The translations under genes were made by a program, and so were the position numbers. Of a stretch of DNA of 64,000 bases, positions 39,529 to 52,819 are shown in pieces (position 1 is the first letter of the stretch; each line of letters opens with the position of its first letter). Location of the stretch: the NCBI RefSeq assembly GCF_043641665.1, contig NC_092180.1:6503891-6567890 (forward strand), given 5' to 3'. The notes under the pieces are model-generated. The model was not told the DNA's origin. It saw nothing but the letters and a program-made list of their open reading frames with translations, and did no database searches. The stretch is from Enoplosus armatus (Eukaryota; Chordata; Actinopteri; Centrarchiformes; Enoplosidae).

Positions 39529-39595
<67 letters not shown>
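39529..39595. repeat. (CA)33 microsatellite
   Basis: About 67 uninterrupted bases of CA, the longest pure CA array in the window and likely highly polymorphic. Preceded by a (GGGA)n purine tract at 39462-39480. Confidence 0.96.
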
Positions 39596-39596
<1 letters not shown>

Positions 39597-40712
39597 AACC
39601 CCCTCCTCTGCCTAACACAGGTGGGTATTGTCTGCAACGTGGGGCGCTCCTGGCAGCCAGCCAGCTCGGCTCAGTCACTGGGCTAGTCCTGCTTCAGTCG
39701 ACTGGCTGCACAGGTCCGCCATGGCAGACTAAACGCTCACTCCATAAGCAGCTTTTAACCGTTTCCTATCCATCAGGGCTTGAGTGCAAAGACTTTCAGG
39801 CTTGACTTGAACATTTGCACTCAGGTCGGAATAAGAAAGGGAATCCTGTAAAAACTGTCTTTCAACATGTGTGGAAATGTGACAGGGCTAACACAGCTGA
39901 GAGCTCGCTTGTCATCTTTCAGAAAAATAATCTCCACACACAATTATATTTTGACAACAGCCCCACAGTGGGATTTCTACAACTGTAGATATAGAAAGCG
40001 TTTCCTTCCAGACTCGTGCTCAGACTGGTTACCTGGGCAGACCCTCATGCTCCCCAAGGAGTCCTGCAGGATCTTTTGATTCACCAGACTGCAGAAAGAG
40101 CTCTATATCTGTGAAAAGCATCTTCAATGCCCTTTTGTTCTCTTGTGGCGATGTCAGGTCAGTTTAAAAAAAAAGGAGGCCAGCAGTCAGCGAGGGAGAA
40201 TGAATAGTGACACAAAAAGCAGATCGCTTTCCTACCTGGTGGAAACTGCACAGATGATCACAGGAAAAATATATATGTATAACTAATCGAATTCATTTTC
40301 TCTAGAAATGTATTTATGAACCATTGCAATGTGCTTAAAGGAGCAAAACTGTACATGTGGGAGGATTGTGTGTCTATGTCAAACTAGAATTCCTGCCTCA
40401 CGGTTGTTTGCCTCTGTCAACTAGTCAAGTTGCATCTAGTTTACATGTATGAGCTTTAATATATGTAGTGAATACTGGAAGTTATCACTATAATCATGAA
40501 TATACATTGTTGAACTGACTAATGAAGGATTATCATAAATGTATTGGCTAAACAGGTACACATGTACTTGATTACTATGAAAAGAAGGATTCTTATAAAG
40601 TATAGCTACACAAAGTGTGCTGCGTTTGTTTTCTCCTGGCATTTTTAGATACGCGGCCTCTCTATGAGCAGTAGGTGAAACTCACTCACTCATGAAATAT
40701 GGGCACAATCTC
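39596..40712. other. Intronic, no gene seen
   Basis: Unique-looking sequence between the (CA)n array and the interspersed repeat. No coding signature. Confidence 0.5.
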
Positions 40713-40941
40713 CCCCTTCTGTTCCTGAGTTGTGGTGTTGAATGATGGCCAGGCCAGGTTTTTCCAGGACATTACAATGTCACAGTGGAAACTTTGTTGA
40801 CCTATTGACCTTTGACAACCAAATTCAAAATCAGTTCATCCCTGAGTCCAAGTGAACGTTTGTGCTAAATTCTAAGTAATTCCCTCTAGGCGCTCCTGAG
40901 ATAACGCGCTCACCACAGCGCTATCGCCGGCGCATAAAAAA
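40713..40941. repeat. Interspersed repeat of a widespread teleost family
   Basis: Ordered blocks GTTCCTGAGTTGTGGTGTTG, AATGTCACAGTGG, GACCTATTGACCTTTGACAA, CAGTTCATCCCTGAGTCCAA, GTGAACGTTTGTGCTAAATT, AATTCCCTCTAGGCG and CTATCGCCGGCGCATAAAAA match a repeat I recognise from many teleost genomes (gene introns and microsatellite flanks). I cannot name its class with confidence. The copy is divergent and non-coding. Confidence 0.6.
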
Positions 40942-43017
40942 TCCACAATGGTCTACACAAGCTAACGAAATGATGATGTCAGAGGTGCAGTAAACAAGCA
41001 CCTTCATGTGGTCTCAGAGTGTCAGTGAGGACACACAGATACGTGTGTGACTATGCCTTCTATGCTAACAAGCACATGAAATAAAAACTCTTCTGTCTGC
41101 TGCAGCATAAAATATATTCATGAATTAACCAAATCACAGCTCAGAATGAGACTTCAAGCACCCACAGACATTTTCGCAAGTATACCAACAGCTCTTCTAT
41201 CTTATTGCACACTTCCCTTGTCCTTTTAAGGATGTGTGTTAAAAGCTGTTGATGTGAACATAAGTGTGCATAATTCATCTAATAGTCACTTCTGAGATAA
41301 AAGTCTGCTATTGCTTTTGCTATCGCCAATGAGATGTTTAGCGAAGATTTTCAGCATAAAAAAAGTATATTATGCTCGATTACATTTCCGTAAATGATAC
41401 AGGCAATTCTATCATTTTCTAAGCAGTTTCTGCTAAACAAACTATTGTATGGCAGGGGTTGAGAATGTAAAAATGCTTACAAACATCACTCAGATTTGAA
41501 CAAATAAAGTCAAACAATTCAGGGATATATAAATTGGTGTCAAAGGACCATACAACTGATTTATTACTGAACCCTGAGACCTGCAAGTTGTAGCTCAGGA
41601 GCCGCAGGGTATTAGTACAGAGGCTATTGATGGAGGCATTGATTAGCTGTCAAATTTAAACGTAAAAGGCAGTCAGACCATAAATTCAGATCAATCAACA
41701 GGGCTCAATGTCAGTCTATAATGTGCCGTGGTATGTGGCCGACATGGTGATGATACAAACTGCTACATGAGAGTGTTCAAGATGCTTCAGGCTGAAGTGA
41801 GTAATGCCGTAAAATACTGATAGAAAAAGAAAAAAAAAAAGTCTGATGACATTTTTCTGATGATTTTAGTTTTTTTGTTAGTTTTTTTAAACAACATCCC
41901 ACTTAAAAGCAAATAACTTTTAGTTAATTATGTTTATTGTGCACTGACAATGGTCCCTGGGGGTAAAGTTTGAAGTTGTAGGAGTAGGAAGAGGAGTGGA
42001 GGAGTAGGAGTGCGACAAGGAGATGGAAAAGCATTTTCTTCCCTCAACTCTTCCAAAAAAAGAGAGGAAGGGAAAAAAACTCTGGAGGGCATTTTGAGAG
42101 TTTTTTTTTCTTCTCAGCTTTAATTACAGGCCTCTTGTCAGACAGATCTCTCTCCAAGAGCTATAAATTGGAGGGAGGTGGTTGGAATAGAGACTGAGCA
42201 ACTCTTTCCCAGTCTCTAAGTCTCTTTCACTTTTCACTTCACAAACACACAACAGGCCAAAGCACACAGAGAACCATACATGTGCACTATGACTTGAAAC
42301 ATTTCTCACAAGCAAAGAACAGAACGTAACAGATGTGACATAACACAAACATGGGAGCTACTGCTTCACACTCAAAGGGATGAATGTTGGTTCAGAAACT
42401 AGCTCAGTTAACAAAAGCCACCATGGCGCTTCAGCTGAGCTCATCTCACACATCCACCCACACAATTAGATGTTAATAATCAACATTAATTAAAAGACCT
42501 TTTAGTAGTTCAAAACACAATGACCAATTGAGAGACAAAAAAAAAAAACAACAAAACACAAAACACACACACCCATCTACAGACAATGAAAAATAGGCAT
42601 GGTAGTAAATAAGCATAAAACAGCAATATAGATCTCATTTAGATTCCCTCTAAGGAACCAAACAAACTTGACATTCACTCTGACACGGTTCAGATCAAGA
42701 CAAATGTCCAGACTCCTGTGCAACATCTGCCCCAGGGGGCCCTCTGTGCTCCTCTCTTCCCTCGAATAAGGCTGCAAAATGATTTATGGTTTCACAAAAT
42801 ACTAAAGTGTCTGTTAAATTTTCAGTTACCCTAGACATCCCTGTGTGGTTTAACAATTTATTCTATTACATGTGTCCAGTGACGTCGTTTGTGCATAAAT
42901 GTGACTGATATTAAGGTCAATATGGAGAGGCAGCTGTGATGGGAAAGGGGAACATAAATCTTATCTTGCCATTTTTGAGACAAGCAACGTGTGGGAAACA
43001 ATAGATTGACCAATGCT

Positions 43018-43037
43018 GGGGGGGGGGGGGGGGGGGG
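43018..43037. repeat. G20 homopolymer
   Basis: Twenty consecutive G on the plus strand. Assembly length here should be treated with caution. Confidence 0.9.
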
Positions 43038-43792
43038 CTGCTGTGTGATTTGTGTGTTTGCCTGAGGTGTAACTGTACCTCAGATTAATTAGCAATTTGT
43101 TATTACTTGTCAAATTATTTGTTACTTGATTTATGTCAGTATAGAACAGAATAAAAGACACTGAGGTGATGAAAAGACTTTCAAACTGCTACTGCTTTGA
43201 AAAACACTGCATGTAGACCAATCTTGATATCTTCTGTAGGTGTGTCAGCAGCACTTATCAAATCTTCTGACACTGCTGTCAAGATGTCAGAATAACTGTT
43301 GGTTTTTATGCAAAAATATGGCACATATCTGCTAAACTGGTAGGGGGCATTTTGGAGTCCTTCACAAGATTATGGTAGACACAGCGTGCCACAGTCCATC
43401 CCCTGAATGCACCGTCTGCCACTGCAGAAGGTCCCAAAGCACCAAGCTGCCAGCCTGTTTCTACGCATGCATGATGATGGGTGACACTGAAAGCCAAAGG
43501 CCCTGTCGCACCATTACAGCCATTGTCTGGGAGATTAGACAAAGTTAACTTGTGAGCCCACACAACCGACACTTGAATGTCAGTGTGTATAAACTTGGGC
43601 AAACAAAGGGGGTTTTCAACATGTCGACGCTTAGGCCTTCTTCCGTGTGAATGTCACAATAAGGTTTCTGTGAAAAATTAATAAAAGAAAACACTGAGAA
43701 GAAAACTAAACTTAAGATATTCTTTTCTCCGTTTCCAAGTCTATGAGTGTGATACCACACTGGTTCCAAACCAATTCAGTCTTCTGTACTTT

Positions 43793-43815
43793 AAAAAAAA
43801 AAAAAAAAAAAAAAA
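43793..43815. repeat. A23 homopolymer
   Basis: Twenty-three consecutive A. No retroposed gene or target duplication was recognised next to it. Confidence 0.9.
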
Positions 43816-46309
43816 GACTGGTTTTCACCCATCCAAGCGGCTAAAATCAGGCCTGGACTGGACCTGGTTTTGTGCATGCTACCCACGCAAATGCAAGGTG
43901 CCTGAATTCAAACTCCATGTGTGCAAATCAGTACTTAAACAACATTTTACGTTCACGCTTGACATTTTGTGATTCTATGGTGTTTTGCCTTACTTGCAGC
44001 CCTTTTCCCTCTCTCCTCCATCATCCACCTCTTCATATGGGGAAACCAGTGCAGAAAAAGCCAATATCCTACTTAGAACAACCTGTTAGCCTGCAGCTAC
44101 AGTATTACAAGTAAAGAAAGTGACAAGCCTTCTGCTTGCCCAGTACATCGACTGCCAAGGCTTTCATAGCTTTTCCTGCTTCTTTGTACCCTCAGCTACA
44201 CCCTGAATACCACCAGGGAAGCAGGGGCCCAGCTATCCCACACTAATGTTGTAATGTGTGGAAAGCAGCCAGTGCCACTATGCCTCCCCATAGACTGGTG
44301 TTCTATATCCCATTTTGGCATGACACCTTTGACACGTCGTGGTGTTCCCTGCCGAGAAATCTGTTTGTCTGCTGGGTTTACCTGCTAAGAATGTCCCACC
44401 GTGCAAACACATGTGTCACATCCCTTCCCCCTACATCTTCTCCTGTGGCTTGGGGTCCCCAATTCCCCATGCATGATCATTTGCATCTCATTACCCGCTG
44501 TAAAACAAACACTGTGCATGGTGGCAGAGTGTATGGTGTACAAGTATAATTTCCGTGTTCAAAAGAGTCACGTCTGAGAGCAAATTGCATATAGTTGTGT
44601 GTGTACAAGCGGCTCTACTTGTGTCAATGAGGGTTAAAGCACCTGCTGCGCCATTGATTACAATGTCCAACTGCAGCTCAGCGGGGTGTAATCAGGACGG
44701 TGGAGGATGGGTGTGCTTGTCGTCTTCCCTCGCTTCGGCCAAGACCCCATCTACATTTCAAAATCTGTCTTTCACCTGGGTGTGTTCTTTGTCTTTCCAC
44801 AGCTTGAATGCTCTCTTTGAAAACTGTCTGTCCGACTGAGAGGCAGCATTATGCATACAAACACAGACATGTGGGCATTCAGACATAAAAACTACGTGTG
44901 CTGAATTCAGAACACTGGCAGACACAGACATAGCTATGTACACACCATGCAATAATGAAAGCAGGAAGAGATGGGGGCTCTGAAAGGCAGGAACATGTGT
45001 TCAATAGCTTTACATCCTTGACACTACTCCCAACAAGGTCACCTTATGAGACATTCGCATGGACTCTCTCCTGCCATTCTCCCTCCTCACCCAATGTTCA
45101 ATCAAGAAAATGGTGTTGGACATTGTCCAGAGGGTCAAGGATACCAGGGAAGCTGGAAAGAACATGGCTGTCTGCATAAGAATGCCATGTGTGTAATATC
45201 CAGTTTTACTAAAGTGAGTTGGGTAAACCATAGCAGGCATTGTGCCTTGTGGATGCCACAAGGGAGTCATCCTGGCATCGGCATGCTGCATGCCGTTTAC
45301 ACGCCAGACAATGAGAAAAGGCAGAATGGCGTGTGGGGGAGATAATCCACCCTACGCACAAATAATGCCGCCCCTCTGGCTTCCAGGGCCTTCCTTTTGT
45401 TGACAGGGGCCACAATGTCGCTCAATATTCGACCTGACAAGCACAGCAAATCACCGCGACGGAGCTGAGTGTCAAGAGGAAGTGGGTTTGTTTGCTTATT
45501 GAGCTGGAGCAAGCAAGGTGGGAGGGAGGAAATGTGAGAAAAGGAATGAGAAGGCGAGCCGACGGAGAACTACAGTAAAATAGAATGGGATAGTAGACAC
45601 TGGGTGTAACACCTACAAGGAGAATAAATCTAGTCGCAGACAAACAAACAAACAAACAAAGAACAAAGAGGATTAAGGAGGGTGCAGGGGGGGGGTGCTG
45701 TTCTGTAACTCAGTGGGTAGTTTGAGATCCAGAGAATCAAGGGGGTAATAAAACCTCCACAGTAAGGTGGTGATGATCTGAAGAGGAGCTTTGAGGAGGC
45801 GGCAGCTCCTGGAGAGCCCTGCCAATACCCAGAGAGATGCCTCAGACACTGTTTTTACAAGCTGTCTGTGCGCAAGTGGGCATATATGTGCTTAAGAACA
45901 GGGACCATGGATTTCTTTGTCACTGCGCGGTCGGGAGCTCTACGTTTCATTTCCTGCGATGTGAAAACCACAATCCCTTCAAATACTCTTCCACCCTCAC
46001 CTGAAAGGAGGGGAACAAGGGAGGAACTGCAAAGTGGAGGACTATCCTCTGTTTTGGGGAAGTTTCTTTGTCTCCACCCGTAAAACACGCAGCTGTCAGT
46101 TCCAGTCCCTGAGGGGGGAGGGGGCGCAAAGCCCAATGGGACCCTTCTACACCCTCAACGAAGAGGCTAATCACTTTACAAGAGTGTCAAGACACCCAAA
46201 TGCCCCTGATGGAGCACTAATGACTGCCATGATCGTGGTCATAATCCTTTTCTGCTTAAAATAATTTTGATGGTGTCATGGCATCGAGAGAAGACTAAAA
46301 TCAATAAGA

Positions 46310-46570
46310 GCGGAGTGACGTAATCACAGATGAGCTGGCTGGATTCTGCAGGCTGCTGCTGCTGCTGCTGCTGCTCTTAACTGTCTGCCTGTTATGGCAG
46401 CCCCTTACACAGTCAATTAACCAGATTCATTAACCAGCCGATATGTCTCGTTCAAAATCAATTTGGCCCTCATCTCTCTGTGCCCGTTTCAAGCCAAATA
46501 AAACCAGCACGTAAAAGAAAGCTGACACTAATCACACATAAATAAATGGTATGCATTAGGTGGACATTTC
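46310..46570. promoter_or_regulatory. Possible conserved non-coding element with CRE-like site and (GCT)8
   Basis: The block begins GAGTGACGTAATCAC (CRE or C/EBP-ATF composite-like) and contains (GCT)8. It continues with AT-rich homeobox-like text (CAGTCAATTAACCAG, TTCATTAACCAGCC) and a TGTGCCCGTTTC segment. No known transposon resemblance. Proposed from composition only. Confidence 0.22.
46352..46375. repeat. (GCT)8 trinucleotide repeat
   Basis: Eight perfect GCT (CTG/CAG-class) units, intronic. Confidence 0.95.
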
Positions 46571-49194
46571 ATGGTCTATGTCAAACCATTCATTTTCTCA
46601 TTTACCGGGCCGTTATCAGTTGCTTTTTTTAGTCCCAAGTCTGCTAGCAAACTAAGAAGGCAAGAAGCTTATTTACTGATTTCTTTCAGATGAATCATGG
46701 TAGGGATGCCACAAAGTAGGGAAACAAAGATTTTGCACATGATGAAGCAACTAAGCCGACAAGTAGGAAAAGAAACCTTCACATCACATCTGAAGAGAGC
46801 CCATGTAAAGCCTCAATGTCACAGTGGTTCCACGATTTCAGGGATTTTTCCATCATCACGTTTAATAATAGAGCAAACAGATCACCAAGAAAGACCATTA
46901 TATTTCTTTTCCAAGCCGATAACAATATTACTACTTTAAACACGATTTATGAATGACAAAACAATGGATGTACTACTACATTCAGTTTTAAATGTAAATT
47001 TAAATTAACCAGGAGGTTGGTTAATCACACATTAATTCACTTAAATTCCATACTGGGTTTATGAAGAAAGAACCTCAGTAATAACCCAATTCATTATTTC
47101 AAGGTAAAGGACACTCTATCTCCCCTGCAAGCCTCCAGCCTCCACTCCTTCCTCTGTAAGCATTTTTAAACTTGGCAGCTTAGACTGTGATGATGGAGCC
47201 TCTCCAGGCAGTAATGTGATGGTGGGAGACACTTCCAATTTGATAAGCATTCATCACCCCTGGTATCCTCGGCTGCTTCTCAGCACATTCACTGGATCCA
47301 CTGAATGGGATAGTACACATGGCTAAAATTATTGTTAAAATATATTAAAAGCGCTTTTCAAACAGAATAGTAAATAAGCATTTTCTAAGAATAAAGAAAA
47401 TCCCAGTAAATTCACCTGAAGAGTAACACAGTCAGTAGACCTGTGAAGGTTACAGGATAATGTGCTAATGCAATAACACCCAGATTTGTAGCGTCACATT
47501 ACAGTAACTCTGATTGTGTACCAGTGCAATCTGTTTAGCCCATATTACCATGTCAAGGCTTAGAACAATCCTTTTTGAGGATTAAGTCAAGGCCTGTGGA
47601 ATAGCATTAATCCAGCCTACAGGAGCGGAACTCCACACTGCAGACGGATAGTGGGGTCAGAGAGAAACAGCAGCAGATGATAATAAGAGAGGGACAGACC
47701 CAAGCCATTTCTCAGAACTCCATTCCACGCTGGCCTGCAGGGCTGAGGCAGACTGCTTAGGTTATGCTGCCATCAGGATGAGAAAAGCTGCCGGACCAGC
47801 CAAGCCTGTGACACTACATATGGCCAGTCTTTGTGCACAACAGGACACACAACTGGTCTACATGCAAGCCGGTTCCAAGTGAGCCAAGTGAGCCAACATG
47901 CTCGGGTTCTTGTTTCCCTTTGAATAGTAACAGGGTCACCTCAATAGCCCCACACCACCAGCATCCTATATTTAACCTGCTGCTAGCCGGTGGCCAATAA
48001 CATATTAATATAACTCTGTTGAAAGCCGATTTGCTTAGGTGTTAAACTGATCCTCTGAGGGGCTGTTCGGTTTTCATGCGATATCAAGGTCGTCCAGGGG
48101 GATTTAGGCATAGGCTAGGTTAAGAGTGAGGAGAACGAGTGTAAATAGTAGAGATACATGCATTGCACTCCAAACTCCCAATTTGGTGCAACAGTCTCAT
48201 GCTGGCCAGTCAAACCTTCCACTGTCCACCACTTCTACAGTATAATCAATGGCATTGCCTGCTAATGCTTAAAGATCAAAAGCTAAGCTGAAGGGGTTCT
48301 TTAAAAGGCATATCTAACTACGTAAGAGGCTCTTCTGCCTGGGATTGACAGCGATTGTGGCCCCACTGGTGTGGAGATGTGATCTTGGATACAGGATAAG
48401 AGCAGACTGATGCAGAGATGTTGATAACTGAGAATAAAAGTTTCCAGAACATTTTCAGAGGAAAGCCTTTAACAAACTTGCTAAACTTAGAGATCAAAGG
48501 GGATCAAGTAGTTTACTAAAACTCAAGATATATGCCGTCAGTGTGTAATTTGCCTTTAAAATCAACCATTGATGGCTGGCGAGGATAGGCGCCTTTCCCA
48601 TGCAAATTAAATATGTAAAACGCACACATAAAAAGTAATACAAAAGTAATCAGGTGTGAAACGGTATATCTAATATAACGAGTCACTGCAGATGCAACAA
48701 TAGCATAGAGCAGGCACAGCAGTCACACAAGAGGCAGCATCCCTCCACTATGCCAAGATAGCCTTCCCTCTTACACACAACAGTAATGTCCACCATTATT
48801 ATAGCTGTAAACATCAACCTACATCCTGCTAGCAATGGAAACATCACGCCCATTATCCTCTCCTATGACAGAGACAATAGTGCACAGGAGGGGAGCAAGG
48901 ATCGAGCATCCTATTTTCTGGCAGCCTATTAGAAGGGACTGTTGGGAGCTTGATGATGAATAAATCATTTCAATATGGCTTTGGTGGAAGGGGCAATTAG
49001 ACGCTGCAGCTTGAGGCTAATCAAATCCAAGACTCTCTCTCCTTCCTTGGCATCCACTAGAATGGATGGAGGGCGGAGGGTGAAGATGAGACGCTAAACA
49101 TTAGTGGCCTTTGCCTTCCTGCAGCCCAGCGCGAGACAGTTCTTCCTGTTGCCACATTTGTTTACGGCAGCTATGTGGTGTGAGTGGGCCTGCA

Positions 49195-49221
49195 GTGTGT
49201 GTGTGTGTGTGTGTGTGTGTT
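49195..49221. repeat. (GT)13 microsatellite
   Basis: About 27 uninterrupted bases of GT. Confidence 0.93.
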
Positions 49222-51214
49222 ATTGGAGCAGCACTCATTCAAGCTCCAGACAAACAAGACAACACTATTGTTTCTGTGGTAGTACATAGTGGTGAGGATC
49301 TTGAGCAAACAAGGGTCGCTTTAACAGAATCAAAATCTGAGATTGGCACAGAAATCACTATAAATCCTCCCTTTAAGTGGGCACACTGGTAACCAGGCTT
49401 TGCTATGGCTCAGTTGATGAAGGTGTGCAGCTGTCATGATGTCAAGTCTTATCAAAAAGTGACACAGCATCAGAAGGAACACACTCGCCTTGAACAAAAA
49501 AGTAATTATGGCAAGAACAGACATTTACAGATATGCAAAGATTCTTGACTATATTATATGATCTTACGGTAGACCAATACCAACTGTTACAAACTATGTA
49601 TTGGCCACTCCTTGTGTGAAGCTGAGGCCATGTGAGAGAAAGTGAAAATATGTATAAGAAGCTCCTGACAGTGTTGGAGTAATACAAAGAACAAACACTA
49701 CTATAGGTACACACAAAAACTCCACAAAGGACACCGACAGACATGAGAACGCAAACACATATGCTATTAGTCACACAGCGCGACAGAAAACACAGTTTCA
49801 GTGACTACATTCCTTCTCCATCTGTCACTTACCTTCCCTTCCCACAATCTTGCATCCCCGTAAAGTAAAAAATATAACTACCAAAATAAAAAGTGTCTGT
49901 CAGTGTTTGCCAACTTACACCAGAATTTGTCTTGACGCCAACTGGTGTTGGATTTCCCACTCTTGAGTCAAAGCTTCCACAGAAGCCCACTTACTGTCTC
50001 CACTGTCTGCCTCTTTCCGTTTCTCGGCCCTCAGATAACTGGGAGGCTTGACGCTCATGCCAGCTCAGTAAACCGAGGGGAGGCGATTGGCATTAATAAT
50101 CCCAAGCATCATCAATAAATCAGGGAGCCAGTACATTAAGAGGGCAGGTGATGGTCCGTGCACAATCCCCCAGATCAACCTAATTCAGCATGCTGTGAAC
50201 GATGCAGGAAGATAGAGGGAAAGGAATAGGGGGGAGGAGACAGAAAGAGCAGGTCTTTGGGGCTGAGGAGGGTCGGGGTGGCGGGATGTTGGGTTATCAC
50301 TGGCCAAGACAGAAGTGCTGTATGTATAGGAGAAGGAGTGAGAAAAGAGATGTTAGTTTGCTTTACCACTAACCAGTGAGGGGAGCTCAATGCTGAAAAC
50401 TGATGGAGTATCTCCTAAACTATTTTAATTCTTCATATAAAGTGAATTGTGTATTAGTATGCAGTATATGTCTGCGTGTATTATCACCCCCTTGCAAACC
50501 CCCACCAACACCACCACAAACCCCTCCACCCTAACATACACACACTCATGCTGAATTCCTAAGCAGGGGAGTCTGCCTGCCCTGCACCATGGGAGTGAAT
50601 TATTTATCGTAGGCCCTTTGCAGCGTGTCAGCGGCTCCACGGGATGAAATGATATTTATGGAGCCCCCTGGGCAAGGGTGGGGAGGACAGAGGGAGAGAC
50701 AGAATTAGGTGTAGGGATGGGGAAGGAGGGATGAAGGTACTAAAACACACATATACTGCGTGTGTATATACACAATAAATATGTAGCGCATAGAATGTGA
50801 ATGGTGGCTAATTGTGAAGGGGAATGGTTGAATTGGAGGGATGAAAAAAAAAAAAGATGTACAGTCAAGCACAGAGGAAAATGCACCGCCATGTGTCACT
50901 GATCAGGGCACAGGGGATGGGGGTATACTGGCAGGGGGTACAGGCTGGCACGCTCTGATATTGTACGTTAGACCCATATGACTTAGTATGGATTAGGGGA
51001 TGCTTTGTAGTGTCCACGAAGTCAGATGGCACTGATAGTAGTGCGCATTTGCCTGCAACGTTTCTTTTTAAGTGTTGTACAATTTCTTGGAGGGAAAATT
51101 TCAGGGCCATATTTATCTAAATTATTAGTTCTATATTCTTTTAAAAGCCATTTTGCTTTCATCCTAATATTGTGATACTAATTTCAACAAGATCACACAT
51201 TCCTAAAATGTAGT
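49222..51214. other. Intronic, no gene seen
   Basis: Unique-looking sequence with purine-rich stretches around 50210-50270 and 50670-50740 and an A-run near 50845. Nothing coding. Confidence 0.5.
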
Positions 51215-51470
51215 ATTTAATTTAACACATAGACAAGTGGAAGAGAGAGGAGGAAGACATGCGACAGACGTCCTGGGTTGGATTCAAACACCAGGGGTCT
51301 CAGGGAATATGTACAAGCCTGAGCCAAATGCACCAGCAGGACACGCTGGTATTGTACCATTTCCAGTATGATGCAGGGATAATCTAAACAGCATTGTAAG
51401 CTGTGAACCAGACTCGAACCCATAAGCCTTGAGCACACAGTACCCAACCCAAACAGCTCAAATCAAAACC
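51215..51470 (-). repeat. Probable degenerate tRNA-derived SINE
   Basis: On the minus strand a GGGTTCGAGTCTGG at about 51422-51409 matches a pol III B box. A weak A-box-like GAGCTGTTTGGG lies about 35-45 nt before it. About 130 nt downstream comes GTTTGAATCCAACCCAGGAC, then GTCGCATGTCTTCCTCCTCT, the body and tail text of a SINE I recognise in fish genomes. The tRNA-like part does not fold as an intact tRNA, so this is a retroposed remnant. Confidence 0.45.
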
Positions 51471-51998
51471 ACAGAATGCATCGCAAGCAATTTTTATTTG
51501 CAAGGGGACTGAGAGGAAGAAAGAAAACAGAAATCTTATGCAAGACAGGGAGAACCAACTCACTAAGGCTCAAGGAAAAAAGATAAGCATGGCTGTGGAA
51601 CATCAATTAATTACTCCAAAACAATAACATCAGCACTATTTCTTCTTGAGTTTGAATTCCCTCAGAAAGGGAGTTTGTCCCTCTCTGCCCCCAAGCCAAG
51701 ATCACTTTCTCCACAAGTCAGAAAGTCATAACAAGACCACTTGGGTTTCAAAATGGAGTCAGGTTACTCTGCACCGCAGCCTGCTGTGGCAGACATCATT
51801 GTGGCGAGAGGGGGAGAGAGCTAGAGAGACAGACAAGGGTGAGCAGCAGGAGGGAAATCGGTATCAGGCATGAGAGGGGCTGGGCCACAAGCGGTTCTCT
51901 TGGAAGGAAATTAGCTGGCGAGTCTAGTAAACGGCTCCACCACTGGTCCCCGTGCAGCCCAGGGGCCGCAGCAACATATCAGCTGATGAGGAGGTAAA

Positions 51999-52032
51999 AA
52001 TAATAATTATAATAATCATAATAATAATAATA
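51999..52032. repeat. Imperfect (AAT)n tract
   Basis: About ten ATA/AAT units with two interruptions. Confidence 0.85.
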
Positions 52033-52500
52033 CAACAAATGGAGATGTGTGAGATTCCAGCTCCATTTCTGTCTCTTCTATGTCTCTCTATGGCATGTGC
52101 TTTCTTATCACTTAATAACCCCCTAGCTTCTCTTCTCTTATTCCTCCCCGGTTCTTCTCACTGTGCCTGTCTGCATCCCTGCCCATCACCCCTCCCCTCT
52201 CATCCCTACCTATCTGGTGGCAGACCTGAACACGCTCACAGTGGCTCGCAGGGAGGGGTGAAAGGTCACATGATCGCACAAGGGATTTACTTCCATCACT
52301 AGGATGTAAATGGATGTCAGTGAGAAAGGACAGGACTGACATCTGAGTGTGTGTGTGTGCACGTAATACGTGTGTGTTGGCGGTGTCTTCCATCCATGAG
52401 GGTGAGACGTCATGGCAATGCAACAGTGCTGGGAGTAATGGGATTCGGTTAATGACAAAATTAATTGAGGGTCTGACGCCAGCGGGCACTGATAAGGCTG

Positions 52501-52503
<3 letters not shown>

Positions 52504-52555
<52 letters not shown>
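52504..52555. repeat. Compound (TG)20(TA)5 microsatellite
   Basis: About 41 bases of TG pass directly into a short TA run. Both parts are prone to non-B DNA. Confidence 0.95.
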
Positions 52556-52742
52556 CTGTATGTGCATTTTAGTGTGTTTGCGTGTGTGTGGGGTCGGGCT
52601 GCATTAGCCTAGCCAAGGAGAGGATGGTTTCTAGGTGATAATACTCTCCACTGCCTTTGATAGCATGGAAGGCAGAGAAGAGAGAGGAGGGAGGAAAGGT
52701 AAAGCAAGGGGAGAGCAAGAGAGATAAATAAGAGGTGCAGCC

Positions 52743-52744
<2 letters not shown>

Positions 52745-52816
<72 letters not shown>
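52745..52816. repeat. (GA)36 microsatellite
   Basis: Seventy-two uninterrupted bases of GA on the plus strand, a pure polypurine mirror repeat able to form a triplex (H-DNA). It is the longest perfect dinucleotide array in the window. Confidence 0.97.

Positions 52817-52819
<3 letters not shown>

Larger units (their letters stand above)
40942..49194. other. Intronic, no gene seen; homopolymer runs and a CTG repeat
   Basis: Mostly unique sequence with a G20 run, an A23 run, (CAAA)5 at 45641-45660 and (GCT)8 at 46352. Open frames of up to about 100 codons show no domains or matching splice sites. Confidence 0.5.

Noticed and set aside
51400..51470. Possible tRNA gene from the GGGTTCGAGTC B box on the minus strand
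   Set aside because: Acceptor and anticodon stems cannot be paired and the A box is poor. It fits a SINE head better.
52405..52418. GACGTCATGGCAAT as a further X-box or CRE
   Set aside because: Only about 10 of 14 X-box positions match and it lacks a full CRE palindrome. Too weak to list.
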